Shown: piece by piece, positions 27,473-37,625 of the stretch | Position numbering within the stretch: the first letter of the stretch is position 1 | Layout of the letters: the number at the start of each line of letters is the position of its first letter | Source: Rhodococcus sp. 105337 | GTDB lineage: Bacteria > Actinomycetota > Actinomycetes > Mycobacteriales > Mycobacteriaceae | Reading direction: 5' to 3' | Assembly: GCF_012844225.1 (NCBI RefSeq) | Contig: NZ_JABAGQ010000001.1 | Coordinates: 124,001 to 188,000 of the forward strand | Length of the DNA: 64,000 nucleotides | Program-made: the position numbers and the translations under genes | The notes under the pieces: generated by a model | Told to the model about the DNA's origin: nothing | Databases searched by the model: none | Seen by the model: only the letters and a program-made list of their open reading frames with translations

Positions 27473-28162
27473 TCACTCCTCGAGCTTGTAGCCGAGTCCG
27501 CGAACCGTGAGCAGATGCTGGGGTCGCGCAGGGTCGGCTTCGATCTTCGACCGCAGACGTTTGACGTGGACGTCGAGTGTCTTGGTGTCGCCCACGTAGT
27601 CGGCGCCCCACACGCGGTCGATGAGCTGCCCTCGGGTGAGCACTCTGCCCGAGTTCCGCAACAGGTATTCGAGGAGGTCGAATTCCTTGAGCGGCAACGA
27701 TATCGGCTCGCCGTTGACCTGCACGACGTGGCGGTCGACGTCCATGCGCACCGGTCCCGCCTCGAGCACCCCGTCGGGTTGTCCACTCTCGACCTCGGCC
27801 TCGGCGCCCCGCCGCAGGACCGCTCTGATCCGGGCGATCAACTCGCGGGCCGAGTACGGCTTGGTGACGTAGTCGTCGGCTCCGAGTTCGAGACCGACGA
27901 CCTTGTCGATTTCGCTGTCGCGAGCGGTCACCATGATCACCGGGACACCGGAGCGACTGCGCAATTGCTTGCACACGTCCGTGCCGCTCATGCCGGGCAG
28001 CATCAGATCCAGCAGGACGATGTCCGCCCCCGCGCGATCGAACTCCGCGAGCGCGGAGGGCCCGTCGCCCACGATCGTCGCCTCGAATCCTTCCTTGCGC
28101 AGCAGGAAGGCGAGTGGATCCGCCAGCGATTCCTCGTCCTCGACGATCAGCACACGCGTCAC
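27473..28162 (-). CDS. regX3: Response regulator RegX3
   Basis: Protein of 229 residues. The receiver domain has phosphoacceptor Asp52 in VLLDLMLPGMSG and a KPYSARELIAR loop; the OmpR/PhoB-type winged helix (GRVLTRGQLIDRVWG, TLDVHVKRLRSKIE) follows. It controls phosphate-starvation genes in mycobacteria. The start is GTG at 28162 with GGAGG eight bases upstream, matching the mycobacterial N-terminus (TRVLIVEDEE). It follows senX3 after 58 bp; the intergenic repeats found there in M. tuberculosis are absent. Confidence 0.95.
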   Translation of the reverse strand: MTRVLIVEDEESLADPLAFLLRKEGFEATIVGDGPSALAEFDRAGADIVLLDLMLPGMSGTDVCKQLRSRSGVPVIMVTARDSEIDKVVGLELGADDYVTKPYSARELIARIRAVLRRGAEAEVESGQPDGVLEAGPVRMDVDRHVVQVNGEPISLPLKEFDLLEYLLRNSGRVLTRGQLIDRVWGADYVGDTKTLDVHVKRLRSKIEADPARPQHLLTVRGLGYKLEE

Positions 28163-28220
28163 TGCCTGGTCCTCCGTACGTTCCGTGGGAGCCACCCGGG
28201 TCTCCGGGTCGCGTTGTCCG

Positions 28221-29399
28221 TCACCGGCCGACTCCGCTTTCACGGTCCGCCATCGAATTGTCGTCGACGTCCCCCTCCACGTGGGCGGGGATGAGCAGGG
28301 TGAAGGTCGATCCCGTTCCGGGCTTGCTCCACAGGGTGATCTCGCCGTTGTGGTTCGCGGCGACGTGCTTGACGATCGCGAGACCCAGACCGGTGCCGCC
28401 TGTCGCGCGCGACCGGGCCTTGTCGACGCGGAAGAATCGTTCGAACACGCGCTCCTGGTAGTCCTTCTCGATGCCGATTCCGCGGTCGGTGACCGCGATG
28501 GCGACCTTCCCGTCGCGCAGTGAACGGCTCACCGACACGGGTGAGCCCGGCGGCGAGTAGGCGATCGCGTTCGCGATGAGATTGGTCAGCGCGGTGACGA
28601 GGAGCGTCCGGTCGCCGAGCACCTCGAATCCGGAGGGCTTGTCGGTGGTGATCTCGATGTCGGCGTTCTCCGCGGTCAGACGGGTGCGCGCGAGGGACTC
28701 CTCGATGACCGTGTCGACGTCGACGACTTCGAGATCCGGGAGTTTCTCGGCGCCCTGGAGCTTGGAGAGGGCGATCAATTCGGTGACCAGGTTGCCGAGG
28801 CGGACAGCCTCGCTCTGCACCCGCCGACCGAAATGCCGGACGCTGTCCGGGTCGTCGGCAGATTCGAGCAGAGCCTCGGCCAGCAGTCCCATCGCCCCGA
28901 CCGGCGTCTTCAACTCGTGGCTCACGTTGGCGACGAAGTCTCGGCGGGTTGCTTCCATACGCACGTGCTCGGAGTCGTCGTATGCGTAGAGGACGACGAA
29001 CCTGGGGTCGTCGTCGAGGAGTATTCGTGCCACGCAGCGCACTGCGATGTGGTCGCGGCCGTGGGGCGTCTTGGGACCGAGGTCGAGTTCGAGAGGCTCA
29101 CCCGTCTGGAGGACCCGGGTGGCGACCACCCATGCGCGATCTTCGACGAGACGGTTGCGCACGAGCCCGAGCTCTTCTGCGCGGGGGTTGAACAGGATCA
29201 CGTCATGGAATTTGTCCACGACGGCGATACCGGTCGCGGACCCGTAGACCACGCGATCGAGAACATCCGCCATGGTGGGACCCGCGTCGTCGCGCTCGGC
29301 GGCGCGGCGTCGCCGGGTCGATTGCGACACCGCCAGCGCGAGAACGGCGCCGAGGACCGCGGCAACGATTGCCAGCAGGACCGCCTGCGTAACACTCAC
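28221..29399 (-). CDS. senX3: Sensor histidine kinase SenX3
   Basis: Membrane kinase of 392 residues. There is one N-terminal helix (about 5-25), a PAS-like domain (about 45-150), the HisKA motif FVANVSHELKTPVG with the phosphorylated His, and the ATPase boxes NLIANAIAYSPPG, DRGIGI and GTGLGLAIVK. It phosphorylates RegX3 when phosphate is scarce. The start is GTG at 29399 without a clear ribosome site. Confidence 0.94.
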   Translation of the reverse strand: MSVTQAVLLAIVAAVLGAVLALAVSQSTRRRRAAERDDAGPTMADVLDRVVYGSATGIAVVDKFHDVILFNPRAEELGLVRNRLVEDRAWVVATRVLQTGEPLELDLGPKTPHGRDHIAVRCVARILLDDDPRFVVLYAYDDSEHVRMEATRRDFVANVSHELKTPVGAMGLLAEALLESADDPDSVRHFGRRVQSEAVRLGNLVTELIALSKLQGAEKLPDLEVVDVDTVIEESLARTRLTAENADIEITTDKPSGFEVLGDRTLLVTALTNLIANAIAYSPPGSPVSVSRSLRDGKVAIAVTDRGIGIEKDYQERVFERFFRVDKARSRATGGTGLGLAIVKHVAANHNGEITLWSKPGTGSTFTLLIPAHVEGDVDDNSMADRESGVGR

Positions 29400-29507
29400 G
29401 ATGAGAATCGTAGTAACACCGGCACGGCGGACGACACCGGGTCGATGACGTTCACTGCACGTCACGCCCTTTTTTGCGGGCATTGTCCGGTTGTTCATCC
29501 ACCGTTT

Positions 29508-29545
29508 GCCGTGCCCGCACGAGACGTGTCGCGCGCGGGCACGGC
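29508..29545 (-). terminator. Hairpin between gpmA and senX3
   Basis: Perfect 11-bp stem gccgtgcccgc / gcgggcacggc with a 16-base loop, starting seven bases beyond the gpmA stop. It probably ends or attenuates the gpmA transcript before senX3. Confidence 0.65.
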
Positions 29546-29552
29546 GGCGGCA

Positions 29553-30302
29553 CTACTTCTTCGCGCCCTGGTTGGCGACTGCCGCGGCGCCGGCAGCGGC
29601 AGCCTCGGGGTCGAGGTAGGTTCCGCCCGGGTTGAGGGGGCGGAGGTTCTCGTCCAGGTCGTAACGGAGCGGGATGCCGGTGGGGATGTTCAGGCCCGCG
29701 ATGTCCTGATCGGAAATACCGTCGAGGTGCTTGACGAGCGCACGCAGCGAGTTGCCGTGCGCGGTGACCAGCACCGTCTTTCCGGCGAGCAGGTCCTGCG
29801 AGATCGTCGACTCCCAGTACGGGATGAACCGCTCGACGACGTCCTTCAGGCACTCGGTCAGCGGAACCTCGTCGAGATTCGCGTACCGGACATCGGTGTC
29901 CTGGCTGTACTTCGAGCCCGGCTCGATCGGCGGCGGCGGCGTGTCGTAGCTGCGGCGCCACAGCATGAACTGCTCTTCACCGAACTCGTCCTTGATCTCG
30001 GACTTGTTCTTGCCCTGCAGCGCGCCGTAGTGACGCTCGTTGAGTCGCCAGTCCCGGACGACGGGGATCCAGTGCCGGTCGGCGGCGTCGAGGGCGAAGT
30101 TCGCGGTGCTGATCGCACGGCGCAGCAGCGACGTGTAGACGATGTCGGGCAGGACACCCTGTTCCGCGAGCAGCGCGCCGGCGCGCTTGCCCTCGGCGAC
30201 GCCCTTGTCGGTGAGGTGCACGTCCACCCAGCCGGTGAAGAGGTTCATCGCGTTCCATTCGCTCTCGCCGTGGCGGAGCAGAACCAGTGTTCCGATACTC
30301 AT
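29553..30302 (-). CDS. gpmA: 2,3-bisphosphoglycerate-dependent phosphoglycerate mutase
   Basis: Glycolytic enzyme of 249 residues interconverting 3- and 2-phosphoglycerate. The catalytic motif is [12 protein letters not shown] with the phosphohistidine, followed by [26 protein letters not shown] and [15 protein letters not shown], all dPGM signatures. The C-terminal 20 residues are Ala-rich. ATG 30302 has an AGGA ribosome site. It lies upstream of senX3-regX3, as in M. tuberculosis. Confidence 0.96.
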   Translation of the reverse strand: MSIGTLVLLRHGESEWNAMNLFTGWVDVHLTDKGVAEGKRAGALLAEQGVLPDIVYTSLLRRAISTANFALDAADRHWIPVVRDWRLNERHYGALQGKNKSEIKDEFGEEQFMLWRRSYDTPPPPIEPGSKYSQDTDVRYANLDEVPLTECLKDVVERFIPYWESTISQDLLAGKTVLVTAHGNSLRALVKHLDGISDQDIAGLNIPTGIPLRYDLDENLRPLNPGGTYLDPEAAAAGAAAVANQGAKK

Positions 30303-30443
30303 GGTCCAATCCTGACACGGTGCGACGTCGATTTCGCCCACGGGAGGGCCAATCATCGGCCATATTTGACAACGTGCGTTGCCAATGTTGTCACGGGAAC
30401 GCACCGCACGGCTGTCGCCGTCGTCGCCGAACTGGGGGGTTCC

Positions 30444-32249
30444 ATGTCCGACGCACGCCTGTCCCGTCGCTCCGTCCTCACCGCCTTGGGTGCGCTCGGC
30501 GCCGCCGCCGCGCTGCCACCCGCTGCCGGGGCCGGTCCGCCGGGGGCGGGGGCGCCCCACCCGGTGCGGAGGGCGCCCGCGGTCCATTCGACCGGCCGTC
30601 GCGTCGCGATCCTCGGCGGCGGAATGGCCGGACTCACGGCCGCCCACGAACTCGTCGAGCGCGGATTCGACGTCACCGTCTACGAGCCGACGGCACTCGG
30701 CGGCAAGGCACGCAGCATCCCGTCCCCCGGCACCGGCAGTGGCGGCCGCCTCGACTTACCGGGAGAGCACGGGTTCCGGTTCTTCCCCGGCTTCTATCAG
30801 CACATCCCGGAGACGATGCGGCGAATCCCGTTTCCCGGCAACCCGAACGGAGTGTTCGACAACCTGGTGTCGGGCCCGGCCTTCCGGATGTCGATGCCCG
30901 GAGGCCCGGACCTCACCGCACCGGCTTCGATCAGCCCGCTGCGACTCGACGTCTACGATCTCGACTCACTGCAGCAGTCGCTCGGTGCCGCGTTCTCCCT
31001 CGGCGGTGCCATCCCCCCACACGAACTCGCGGTGTTCGCACGCAAACTGGTGATGTTCCTGACCAGTTGCCTCGAACGCCGCAACGACGAGTGGGAACAC
31101 CAGACGTGGTCGCAGACCCTGGAAGCAGACGGCAAGTCGCAGGGCTACCGCGACATCCTCGTCTCCGCGCTGACGCGGCAACTCGTCGCGGCCCGTCCGC
31201 AGACGGTGTCGACCCGCACGATCGGCATCATGGGCCAGGCGTTCGTCTGGAACGCGCTGGGGACCGTACCGTCTTACGGGCACCTCGACCGCCTGCTCTC
31301 TGCACCGACGAACGAAGCCTGGATCGACCCGTGGGCAGCGCTCCTGCGCGAGCGCGGGGTGAAATTCGAAATGGGCTGGCGTGCAGAGCAGTTCGACCTC
31401 GCGGGCGGCAGGGTCACCGCGGCCCGGGTTGCGCACTCCTCGGGGAATCGTGCCGTTGCCGACGCCGACTGGTTCGTCGCGGCGATGCCCGTCGAGCGCG
31501 CGGTGCCGCTGTGGTCTCCGGCCGTCCTCGACGCCGATCCCCGGCTCGAACTCATGCGCCACCTCACGACGGACTGGATGGTCGGTATCCAGTACTTCCT
31601 GCGTGCACCCACCCGGATCGCGCAGGGACACGTGGCCTATCTCGGCACCCCGTGGGCACTCACCTCGATCAGCCAGGCACAGTTCTGGCGAGGGGATTTC
31701 GCCGCGCGGTACGGCGACGGGAGCGCCCACGACTGCCTGTCCGTCGACATCTCCGACTGGGACACTCCCGGAATCCTCTACGGGAAAACCGCCAAGGAGT
31801 GCACCCCCGACGAGATCGCCCGCGAGACGTGGGTGCAGATGCAGCGCTGCCTCAACGATGTCGGCGAACCCGTGCTGCGCGACGACGACCTCGTCTCGTG
31901 GTTCCTCGATCCGGGGGTCCGCTGGAACGCCGCGAGCGGACACAACACCAACGACACGCCGTTGCTCATCAACACCGCCGGCTCGTGGAAGAACAGGCCG
32001 GACGCCCACACGGCGATTCCCAACCTGTTCCTCGCCGGCGACTACGTGCGGACGGACATCGACCTGGCCACCATGGAATCAGCGAACGAGTCCGCGCGTG
32101 CCGCCGTCTCGGCCCTGCTCGTCGCCTCGGGATCCACGGCGCAACCGCCCGCCATGCACCGCCTGCACGAACCTCCGGAACTCGAGCCGTTCCGTCGCGT
32201 CGATGCGGACCGCTTTCACGCCGGGTTGCCGCACATCCTCGCAGGGTGA
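30444..32249 (+). CDS. Tat-exported FAD-dependent oxidoreductase, phytoene-desaturase-like
   Basis: Protein of 601 residues. The N-terminus is a twin-arginine signal ([20 protein letters not shown], then PAAGA), so the folded flavoprotein is probably exported. The FAD dinucleotide loop is [21 protein letters not shown], and the end has the flavin-side motif [11 protein letters not shown], as in carotenoid desaturases and hydroxysqualene dehydroxylase relatives. ATG 30444 has a GGGGGG ribosome site. It is absent from the mycobacterial gene order here, is read against gpmA, and converges on an acyl-CoA ligase gene. Substrate unknown. Confidence 0.85.
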   Translation: MSDARLSRRSVLTALGALGAAAALPPAAGAGPPGAGAPHPVRRAPAVHSTGRRVAILGGGMAGLTAAHELVERGFDVTVYEPTALGGKARSIPSPGTGSGGRLDLPGEHGFRFFPGFYQHIPETMRRIPFPGNPNGVFDNLVSGPAFRMSMPGGPDLTAPASISPLRLDVYDLDSLQQSLGAAFSLGGAIPPHELAVFARKLVMFLTSCLERRNDEWEHQTWSQTLEADGKSQGYRDILVSALTRQLVAARPQTVSTRTIGIMGQAFVWNALGTVPSYGHLDRLLSAPTNEAWIDPWAALLRERGVKFEMGWRAEQFDLAGGRVTAARVAHSSGNRAVADADWFVAAMPVERAVPLWSPAVLDADPRLELMRHLTTDWMVGIQYFLRAPTRIAQGHVAYLGTPWALTSISQAQFWRGDFAARYGDGSAHDCLSVDISDWDTPGILYGKTAKECTPDEIARETWVQMQRCLNDVGEPVLRDDDLVSWFLDPGVRWNAASGHNTNDTPLLINTAGSWKNRPDAHTAIPNLFLAGDYVRTDIDLATMESANESARAAVSALLVASGSTAQPPAMHRLHEPPELEPFRRVDADRFHAGLPHILAG

Positions 32250-32260
32250 CGAACGTCCCC

Positions 32261-32314
32261 GGACAGGGCCCGGACGCAGCGACGAGGGGTCGCACGCGCG
32301 TCCGGACCCTGTCC
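32261..32314. terminator. Strong bidirectional terminator hairpin between convergent genes
   Basis: The 17-base arms ggacagggcccggacgc and gcgtccggaccctgtcc pair at 16 of 17 positions. The mismatch is a G-U wobble on the minus-strand RNA. The 20-base loop holds an inner gcgac/gtcgc stem. It lies between the FAD oxidoreductase and acyl-CoA ligase 3' ends. Confidence 0.8.
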
Positions 32315-32325
32315 CGTTCCGGTTC

Positions 32326-33912
32326 CTACGCGGACGGGACGCGCAGATCCTTACGGAGAATCTTGCCCGCGGCAGATTTCGGCACCACGTCGATGAACTG
32401 CACCTGCCGGACCTTCTTGTGCGGAGACACGCGCTCGGCGACGAACTCGATCACGTCCTGCTCCGTGAGAGACGAATCGGGCTGCCGCACAACGAACGCC
32501 TTCGGAATCTCTTCGCCCTCGTCGTCGGTGACACCGATCACGGCAGCATCCGCGATCTGCGGATGGGTCAGCAGCAACGCCTCGAGTTCGGCGGGCGGCA
32601 CCTGATAGCCCTTGTACTTGATGAGTTCTTTCAGCCGATCGACGATCCTGACGGCCCCCTGCGCATCCACGGTCGCGATGTCCCCGGTGTGCAGGTACCC
32701 GTCCGCATCGAGAGTCTCGGCGGTCGCCTCGTCGTTCTTCAGGTATCCGGCCATGATGTTGGGGCCCTTGCACCACAGTTCGCCAGGCTCGGAGACTCCT
32801 TCGCCGGTGGGGTACTCGACTTCCTCACCGGTCACGGGATCGACGATCTTGCATTCCATGTTGGCGACCGCCGGCCCGACAGAATCCAGTTCGGTCTCGT
32901 TGTCCGAGAACGGGATTGCGTGCGACACCGGACTCATCTCGGACATTCCGTAACCCTGCCGGACGTTGCAGCCGAGCCGCGCCGCGACCGCACCGCCCAG
33001 CGCCTTGTCGAGCGGCGCCGCGCCGGAGAACACGGTGTGGATACTCGAGAGGTCGTACTGGTCCACCAGCGGATGCTTCGCGAGCGCCACCGCGACCGGC
33101 GGGGCGATGAACACGTAGGTGCATTTGCGGTCGGCGATGAGACCGAGGAACTCGACCAGGTCGAATTTCGGCATCGTCACCAGCGCTGCCCGATTCGACA
33201 AGGCCGCATTGAGGAGCACAGTCATGCCGTAGATATGGAAGAACGGCAGCACCGCCAGCACCCTGTCCTGCGGTCCGATCCCCATGCGCGGATTGATCTG
33301 GCACACATTGGCGACCAGGTTGCGGTGTGTCAGCATGACGCCCTTGGGGCGGCCGGTGGTGCCGGAGGAATACGGCAGCACAGCAAGATGCGTCGCCGGA
33401 TCGAAGCTCACGTCGGGAGCCGCAGCGCGCTCGGCGAGCAGGTCCCTGAGCGACGGATGACCCTCTGCGCCATCGAGAACGATGAGCATGTCGTCGGGGA
33501 TTCCCACAGCCTTCGCCGCTTCCGCTGCCTGCGGCAGGAGCGGCGAGACCGTCACGAGAGCCTTGGCCTCGGAGTCTTCGAGTTGCTTGACGATGTCCGC
33601 GGCGGTGTACAGCGCGTTGATCGTAGTGGCGGTGGCACCGGCACGCAGGATGCCGTGGAATACGGAGGCAAACGCCGGAACGTTGGGTGAGAGCAGGCCC
33701 ACGACGTCTCCGACCGCGATACCCCGGGCGGCGAGCGCACCGGCGATCCCGTCGACCTGACCGATGAGGGTGCGATAGTCGGTCACGTCCCCGGACGGGC
33801 CGTCGATCAGCGCGGGCCGATCGAGATCGGCCTCGTCGATGGACCCGAAGAGGAAGTCGTAGACGCTGAGGTCGGGTATCTCGACGTCGGGAAAAGGGCT
33901 GCGGAAACTCAT
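32326..33912 (-). CDS. Acyl-CoA ligase, 4-coumarate-CoA ligase-like
   Basis: Adenylate-forming enzyme of 528 residues. P-loop YSSGTTGRPKGVM, the A5 motif GYGMSEMSPV, A7 YLHTGDIA, A8 IKYKGYQVPPAELE and the C-terminal lysine motif KSAAGKILRKDL are all present, so it should be active. The 4CL-like spacing suggests aromatic or medium-chain acids. ATG 33912 has a perfect GGAGGAG site. A Crp-type palindrome lies 70 bp upstream, overlapping the likely -35, which suggests control by carbon source or cAMP. Confidence 0.9.
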   Translation of the reverse strand: MSFRSPFPDVEIPDLSVYDFLFGSIDEADLDRPALIDGPSGDVTDYRTLIGQVDGIAGALAARGIAVGDVVGLLSPNVPAFASVFHGILRAGATATTINALYTAADIVKQLEDSEAKALVTVSPLLPQAAEAAKAVGIPDDMLIVLDGAEGHPSLRDLLAERAAAPDVSFDPATHLAVLPYSSGTTGRPKGVMLTHRNLVANVCQINPRMGIGPQDRVLAVLPFFHIYGMTVLLNAALSNRAALVTMPKFDLVEFLGLIADRKCTYVFIAPPVAVALAKHPLVDQYDLSSIHTVFSGAAPLDKALGGAVAARLGCNVRQGYGMSEMSPVSHAIPFSDNETELDSVGPAVANMECKIVDPVTGEEVEYPTGEGVSEPGELWCKGPNIMAGYLKNDEATAETLDADGYLHTGDIATVDAQGAVRIVDRLKELIKYKGYQVPPAELEALLLTHPQIADAAVIGVTDDEGEEIPKAFVVRQPDSSLTEQDVIEFVAERVSPHKKVRQVQFIDVVPKSAAGKILRKDLRVPSA

Positions 33913-33966
33913 GTGTTCTCCTCCGAGCGGATCTCGAGGGCACGCAGGTGCCGTACCGTCGGGGCA

Positions 33967-33998
33967 ACGATACCGCACGACTGTGAGAGACCTCACAG
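33967..33998 (-). promoter_or_regulatory. Acyl-CoA ligase promoter with perfect-core Crp/GlxR-type site
   Basis: CTGTGAGAGACCTCACAG (33981-33998) is a palindrome containing TGTGA-N6-TCACA without mismatch. A TATCGT -10 lies downstream (minus strand, 33967-33972), so the site would sit near -30 and act mainly as a repressor site. Confidence 0.7.
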
Positions 33999-34050
33999 CA
34001 GAATCGTGCCCCTGATCACCGGAAGAGACCGAGCCTGAAAAAGGACGAAA

Positions 34051-34084
34051 AGCCCTGCACGCGAACTATTTCGCGTGCAGGGCT
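34051..34084 (-). terminator. Intrinsic terminator of the rpf gene
   Basis: Perfect 15-bp stem agccctgcacgcgaa / ttcgcgtgcagggct with a CTAT loop, followed on the minus strand by TTTCGTCCTTTTTC. This is the clearest rho-independent terminator in the window. Confidence 0.9.
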
Positions 34085-34120
34085 CGTCACAAGCTGGGTT
34101 GTGCGCTCTCGATCCGAGGA

Positions 34121-34845
<725 letters not shown>

Positions 34846-35376
34846 TCAGGCCTCGTTGTTGCGCGATGCGGGGTCGAAAGGAGTACCGGTCTGCTCCTCG
34901 ATCAGGTGCCGGAACGGCTCCAGATTGCGCAACGGTTCACCGCGCGAGACGCGCCACTCCCACTCCCGCTTGATCGACGAGACGAAACCGAGACCCACGA
35001 TGATGTTGAAGTCGTAATCCGCGGCTTCGAGGACCTGGCCGAGTACCGCGTCGAGTTCCTCGGGGGTCACGGCGTGCTCGGCGATCCGCCCGACGAGGTA
35101 GATGTCGCCCGCTTTGTCGAGCGTGTACGCCACCCCGTAGAGGCGGCGGTTCCGGCGCAGCAGATACCGGAAGACTTCTTCGAAGTTCTCGTCGGGCTTG
35201 CGGCAGACGAACGCCTCGACGCGCACACCGTGGTTGCCCGCCGACAGCAGAACCGTGGTCTTGAGTTTGTTCTCGCCCGGCAGGTCGACGACGACGTGAC
35301 CACCTTCTTTCCGGGAGAACTCGATTTCCCGGTCCCGCAAGGTGGATTCGATGCGTTCGATCAACTGCTCGGTCAT
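34846..35376 (-). CDS. YbjN-domain protein
   Basis: Soluble protein of 176 residues that fits the YbjN (type III secretion chaperone-like) fold: [38 protein letters not shown] and [19 protein letters not shown] 35376 overlaps the mshA stop by ATGA, so it is translationally coupled to mycothiol synthesis; the same neighbour occurs in M. tuberculosis. No catalytic residues are known for the family. Confidence 0.83.
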   Translation of the reverse strand: MTEQLIERIESTLRDREIEFSRKEGGHVVVDLPGENKLKTTVLLSAGNHGVRVEAFVCRKPDENFEEVFRYLLRRNRRLYGVAYTLDKAGDIYLVGRIAEHAVTPEELDAVLGQVLEAADYDFNIIVGLGFVSSIKREWEWRVSRGEPLRNLEPFRHLIEEQTGTPFDPASRNNEA

Positions 35377-36707
35377 GCCTTGACTCCCCCGGTGCGCCGC
35401 AACTTCCACAGCCCGCGCTGCCGTCGCAGTGCGTGCTCGCTCGTCCCGAACGCCCGGTTTCGTCTCATGCCTGCCTTCCGGTAGCTGTCGATCAATCCTT
35501 CTGCCGTGTGTTCCCAGGAAAAGCCCTCGGCATGCTTCGGCGCTGCGGCCGCGAGAGTTCGCAACCGCCCGGGGTCGCTCACGAGCGACCGTAGGGCCGC
35601 CGCCCAGTCGTCGGTGCGGTGCCCGTCGACGAGCACACCGGTCTGCCCGTCGCGGACCGCGACGCCGAGTCCGCCCACGTTCGCCGCGAGCACCGGAACG
35701 CCGCATGCCTGCGCTTCGATGGCCACGAGACCGAAAGATTCCGAATAGCTCGGCACCGCAACGAGATCGGAAGCGCGATATACCTGCGCGAGGCGGTCGG
35801 CCGGCTGGGGTGGCAGAAAGGTGACACGCGAGGCGATGCCCAGTTCGGAGGCCAGCTCGATCAGCGCATCAGGACGTTCCAGCCCGGTACCGGACGGTCC
35901 GCCGACGACGAGCACCCTCAGCGGAAGATCCGGGGCGTCGGCGACGGCACGCGCGGCCGCCCGAAGAAGCACATCCGGCGCCTTGAGCGGCTGGATGCGT
36001 CCGACGAAGGTCACGACGGTCTCACGGGGATCGAGCCCGAGTTCCGCGCGCGCCGCGTCGCGGTCGCCGGGGCGGTAGCGCGACAGGTCGGCCCCCGGAG
36101 CCACCACGTCGATGCGCGACGGGTCGGCCCCGTAGATCCGCACGAGCTGGGCCGCTTCGTCGGCGGTGTTCGCGACCATGCGGTCGGCTTCGGCGACGAC
36201 CTGTTGTTCGCCGATCTGGCGGGCGGCGGGCTCCGGGGTGTCGCCGGCGGCGAGCGACGCATTCTTGACCGCTGCCAGGGTGTGCGCGGTGTGGACCAGT
36301 GGCACGCCCCACCGGTCGCGCGCGAGCCAGCCCACCTGACCGGAGAGCCAGTAGTGAGAGTGGACCAGGTCGTAGTACCCCTGCGGGTGACGCGCTTCCT
36401 CGCGGAGCACTCCCGCCGCGAACGCGCACAGCTGGGTGGGCAGGTCGTGTTTGTCGAGGCCCTCGAACGGCCCCGCCGCGATGTTGCGGACCAGGACGCC
36501 GGGCGCGGCCTGCTGCACGGCAGGATCCGACGACGACGTGGCCCGGGTGAAGATCTCCACCTCGATACCGCGACGTGCGAGCTGGATCGCGGTCTGCAAG
36601 ACGTATACGTTCATGCCTCCCGCGTCCCCTGTGCCGGGCTGCGCCAGCGGGGAGGTGTGAACCGAGATCACGGCCACACGTTGCGGACGGCTGGGCTGGG
36701 AGGTCAC
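35373..36707 (-). CDS. mshA: D-inositol-3-phosphate glycosyltransferase MshA (mycothiol)
   Basis: GT4-family enzyme of 444 residues that transfers GlcNAc from UDP-GlcNAc to inositol-3-phosphate, the first step of mycothiol synthesis. Signatures: [53 protein letters not shown] and the EX7E region [16 protein letters not shown]. It lacks the long N-terminal extension of the M. tuberculosis protein. The start is GTG at 36707, directly after GGAGGG; CAGTAT six bases upstream could also be a -10 for a leaderless message. Confidence 0.95.
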   Translation of the reverse strand: MTSQPSRPQRVAVISVHTSPLAQPGTGDAGGMNVYVLQTAIQLARRGIEVEIFTRATSSSDPAVQQAAPGVLVRNIAAGPFEGLDKHDLPTQLCAFAAGVLREEARHPQGYYDLVHSHYWLSGQVGWLARDRWGVPLVHTAHTLAAVKNASLAAGDTPEPAARQIGEQQVVAEADRMVANTADEAAQLVRIYGADPSRIDVVAPGADLSRYRPGDRDAARAELGLDPRETVVTFVGRIQPLKAPDVLLRAAARAVADAPDLPLRVLVVGGPSGTGLERPDALIELASELGIASRVTFLPPQPADRLAQVYRASDLVAVPSYSESFGLVAIEAQACGVPVLAANVGGLGVAVRDGQTGVLVDGHRTDDWAAALRSLVSDPGRLRTLAAAAPKHAEGFSWEHTAEGLIDSYRKAGMRRNRAFGTSEHALRRQRGLWKLRRTGGVKA

Positions 36708-36789
36708 CCCTCCATACTGCCCTGCGGCGGATCGAGGCGAGCAGCGACCTCGTGCACGAGCGCCGTCGGCGCCCCTCCGGGCACTGCCG

Positions 36790-37620
36790 CTATCGGGACT
36801 GTGCGAACCGCGTCACCTCGTCGACGAACCGGTCCGGATCCTCGACGAACGGTCCGTGGCCGACTCCGTCCCAGATGGAGGTGGTCCCGCGCGGCACCAG
36901 CGAGACGACGTGGTGCGCGGCCGAGACGTCGACCACCGAGTCGTCCGAACCGTGGAGCACGAGCACCGGCACCTCGAGCTCCGACAGCAGGTCGTCGTTG
37001 CTCACGGTCCGGGCGAACAGTGCGGAGCGAACGCGCGGCGGGGTACTCAGACTCGCGCCGAGCAGGGCTTGCGACGTGACTCCCGTGCCTTCGGCCGCAC
37101 CGGTCAGGGCGTTCCCGAACGAGCCCAGCGCGCTCACTGCGTCGCGCGGGTCCTCCGACATCGCACCGGGGATCGCGGCACGCATCGAGGGGCCGACCCG
37201 CCCGCCCTTCTCGCCGCGGCCGAGGCTCGTGACCGCGCCGACCAGGATGACGGCGGCGACGGCGGCGGAACCGTGCGCAGCGAGATAGTCGCAGATCACG
37301 AGGCCGCCGTAGGACCAGCCGAGCAGGACGGCGGGGGTGTGCTCGGACACGCCCTCCGCAGCGAACACAGCATCGACGTCTCCGGCCCAGGCCTTGCTGT
37401 CGTCGTAGCCGCGCTCGGGTGCCCCCGAGTATCCGTGGCCGCGAAGGTCCACGGCGATCACCCGGAAGTTCCGGGCGAGCGCGTCGAGGACGCCGTCCCC
37501 CCAGCATGTCGAGGACTGCGCCCAGCCGTGCAGGAGCACGAGCGGTGGCGCATCGGCGGGGCCGAACGCGCGGTACACGAGTGGGGTGCCGTCGGCGCTG
37601 ACGACTTCGCGGACTGTCAT
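36790..37620 (-). CDS. Alpha/beta hydrolase
   Basis: Protein of 276 residues: oxyanion segment [14 protein letters not shown], nucleophile elbow LGWSYGGL, acid residue in [11 protein letters not shown] and catalytic His in VGHGPFVED. The fold is that of haloperoxidase/esterase-type hydrolases. I took ATG 37620; GTG at 37629 would overlap the MFS gene stop (GTGA). It is probably co-transcribed with the MFS gene. Substrate unknown. Confidence 0.85.
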   Translation of the reverse strand: MTVREVVSADGTPLVYRAFGPADAPPLVLLHGWAQSSTCWGDGVLDALARNFRVIAVDLRGHGYSGAPERGYDDSKAWAGDVDAVFAAEGVSEHTPAVLLGWSYGGLVICDYLAAHGSAAVAAVILVGAVTSLGRGEKGGRVGPSMRAAIPGAMSEDPRDAVSALGSFGNALTGAAEGTGVTSQALLGASLSTPPRVRSALFARTVSNDDLLSELEVPVLVLHGSDDSVVDVSAAHHVVSLVPRGTTSIWDGVGHGPFVEDPDRFVDEVTRFAQSR

Positions 37621-37625
37621 GCGCG

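Noticed and set aside
28833-30443. Long plus-strand frame running into the FAD oxidoreductase gene
   Set aside because: The part before 30444 is antisense to senX3 and gpmA. The real protein starts at ATG 30444 with a ribosome site and a Tat signal.
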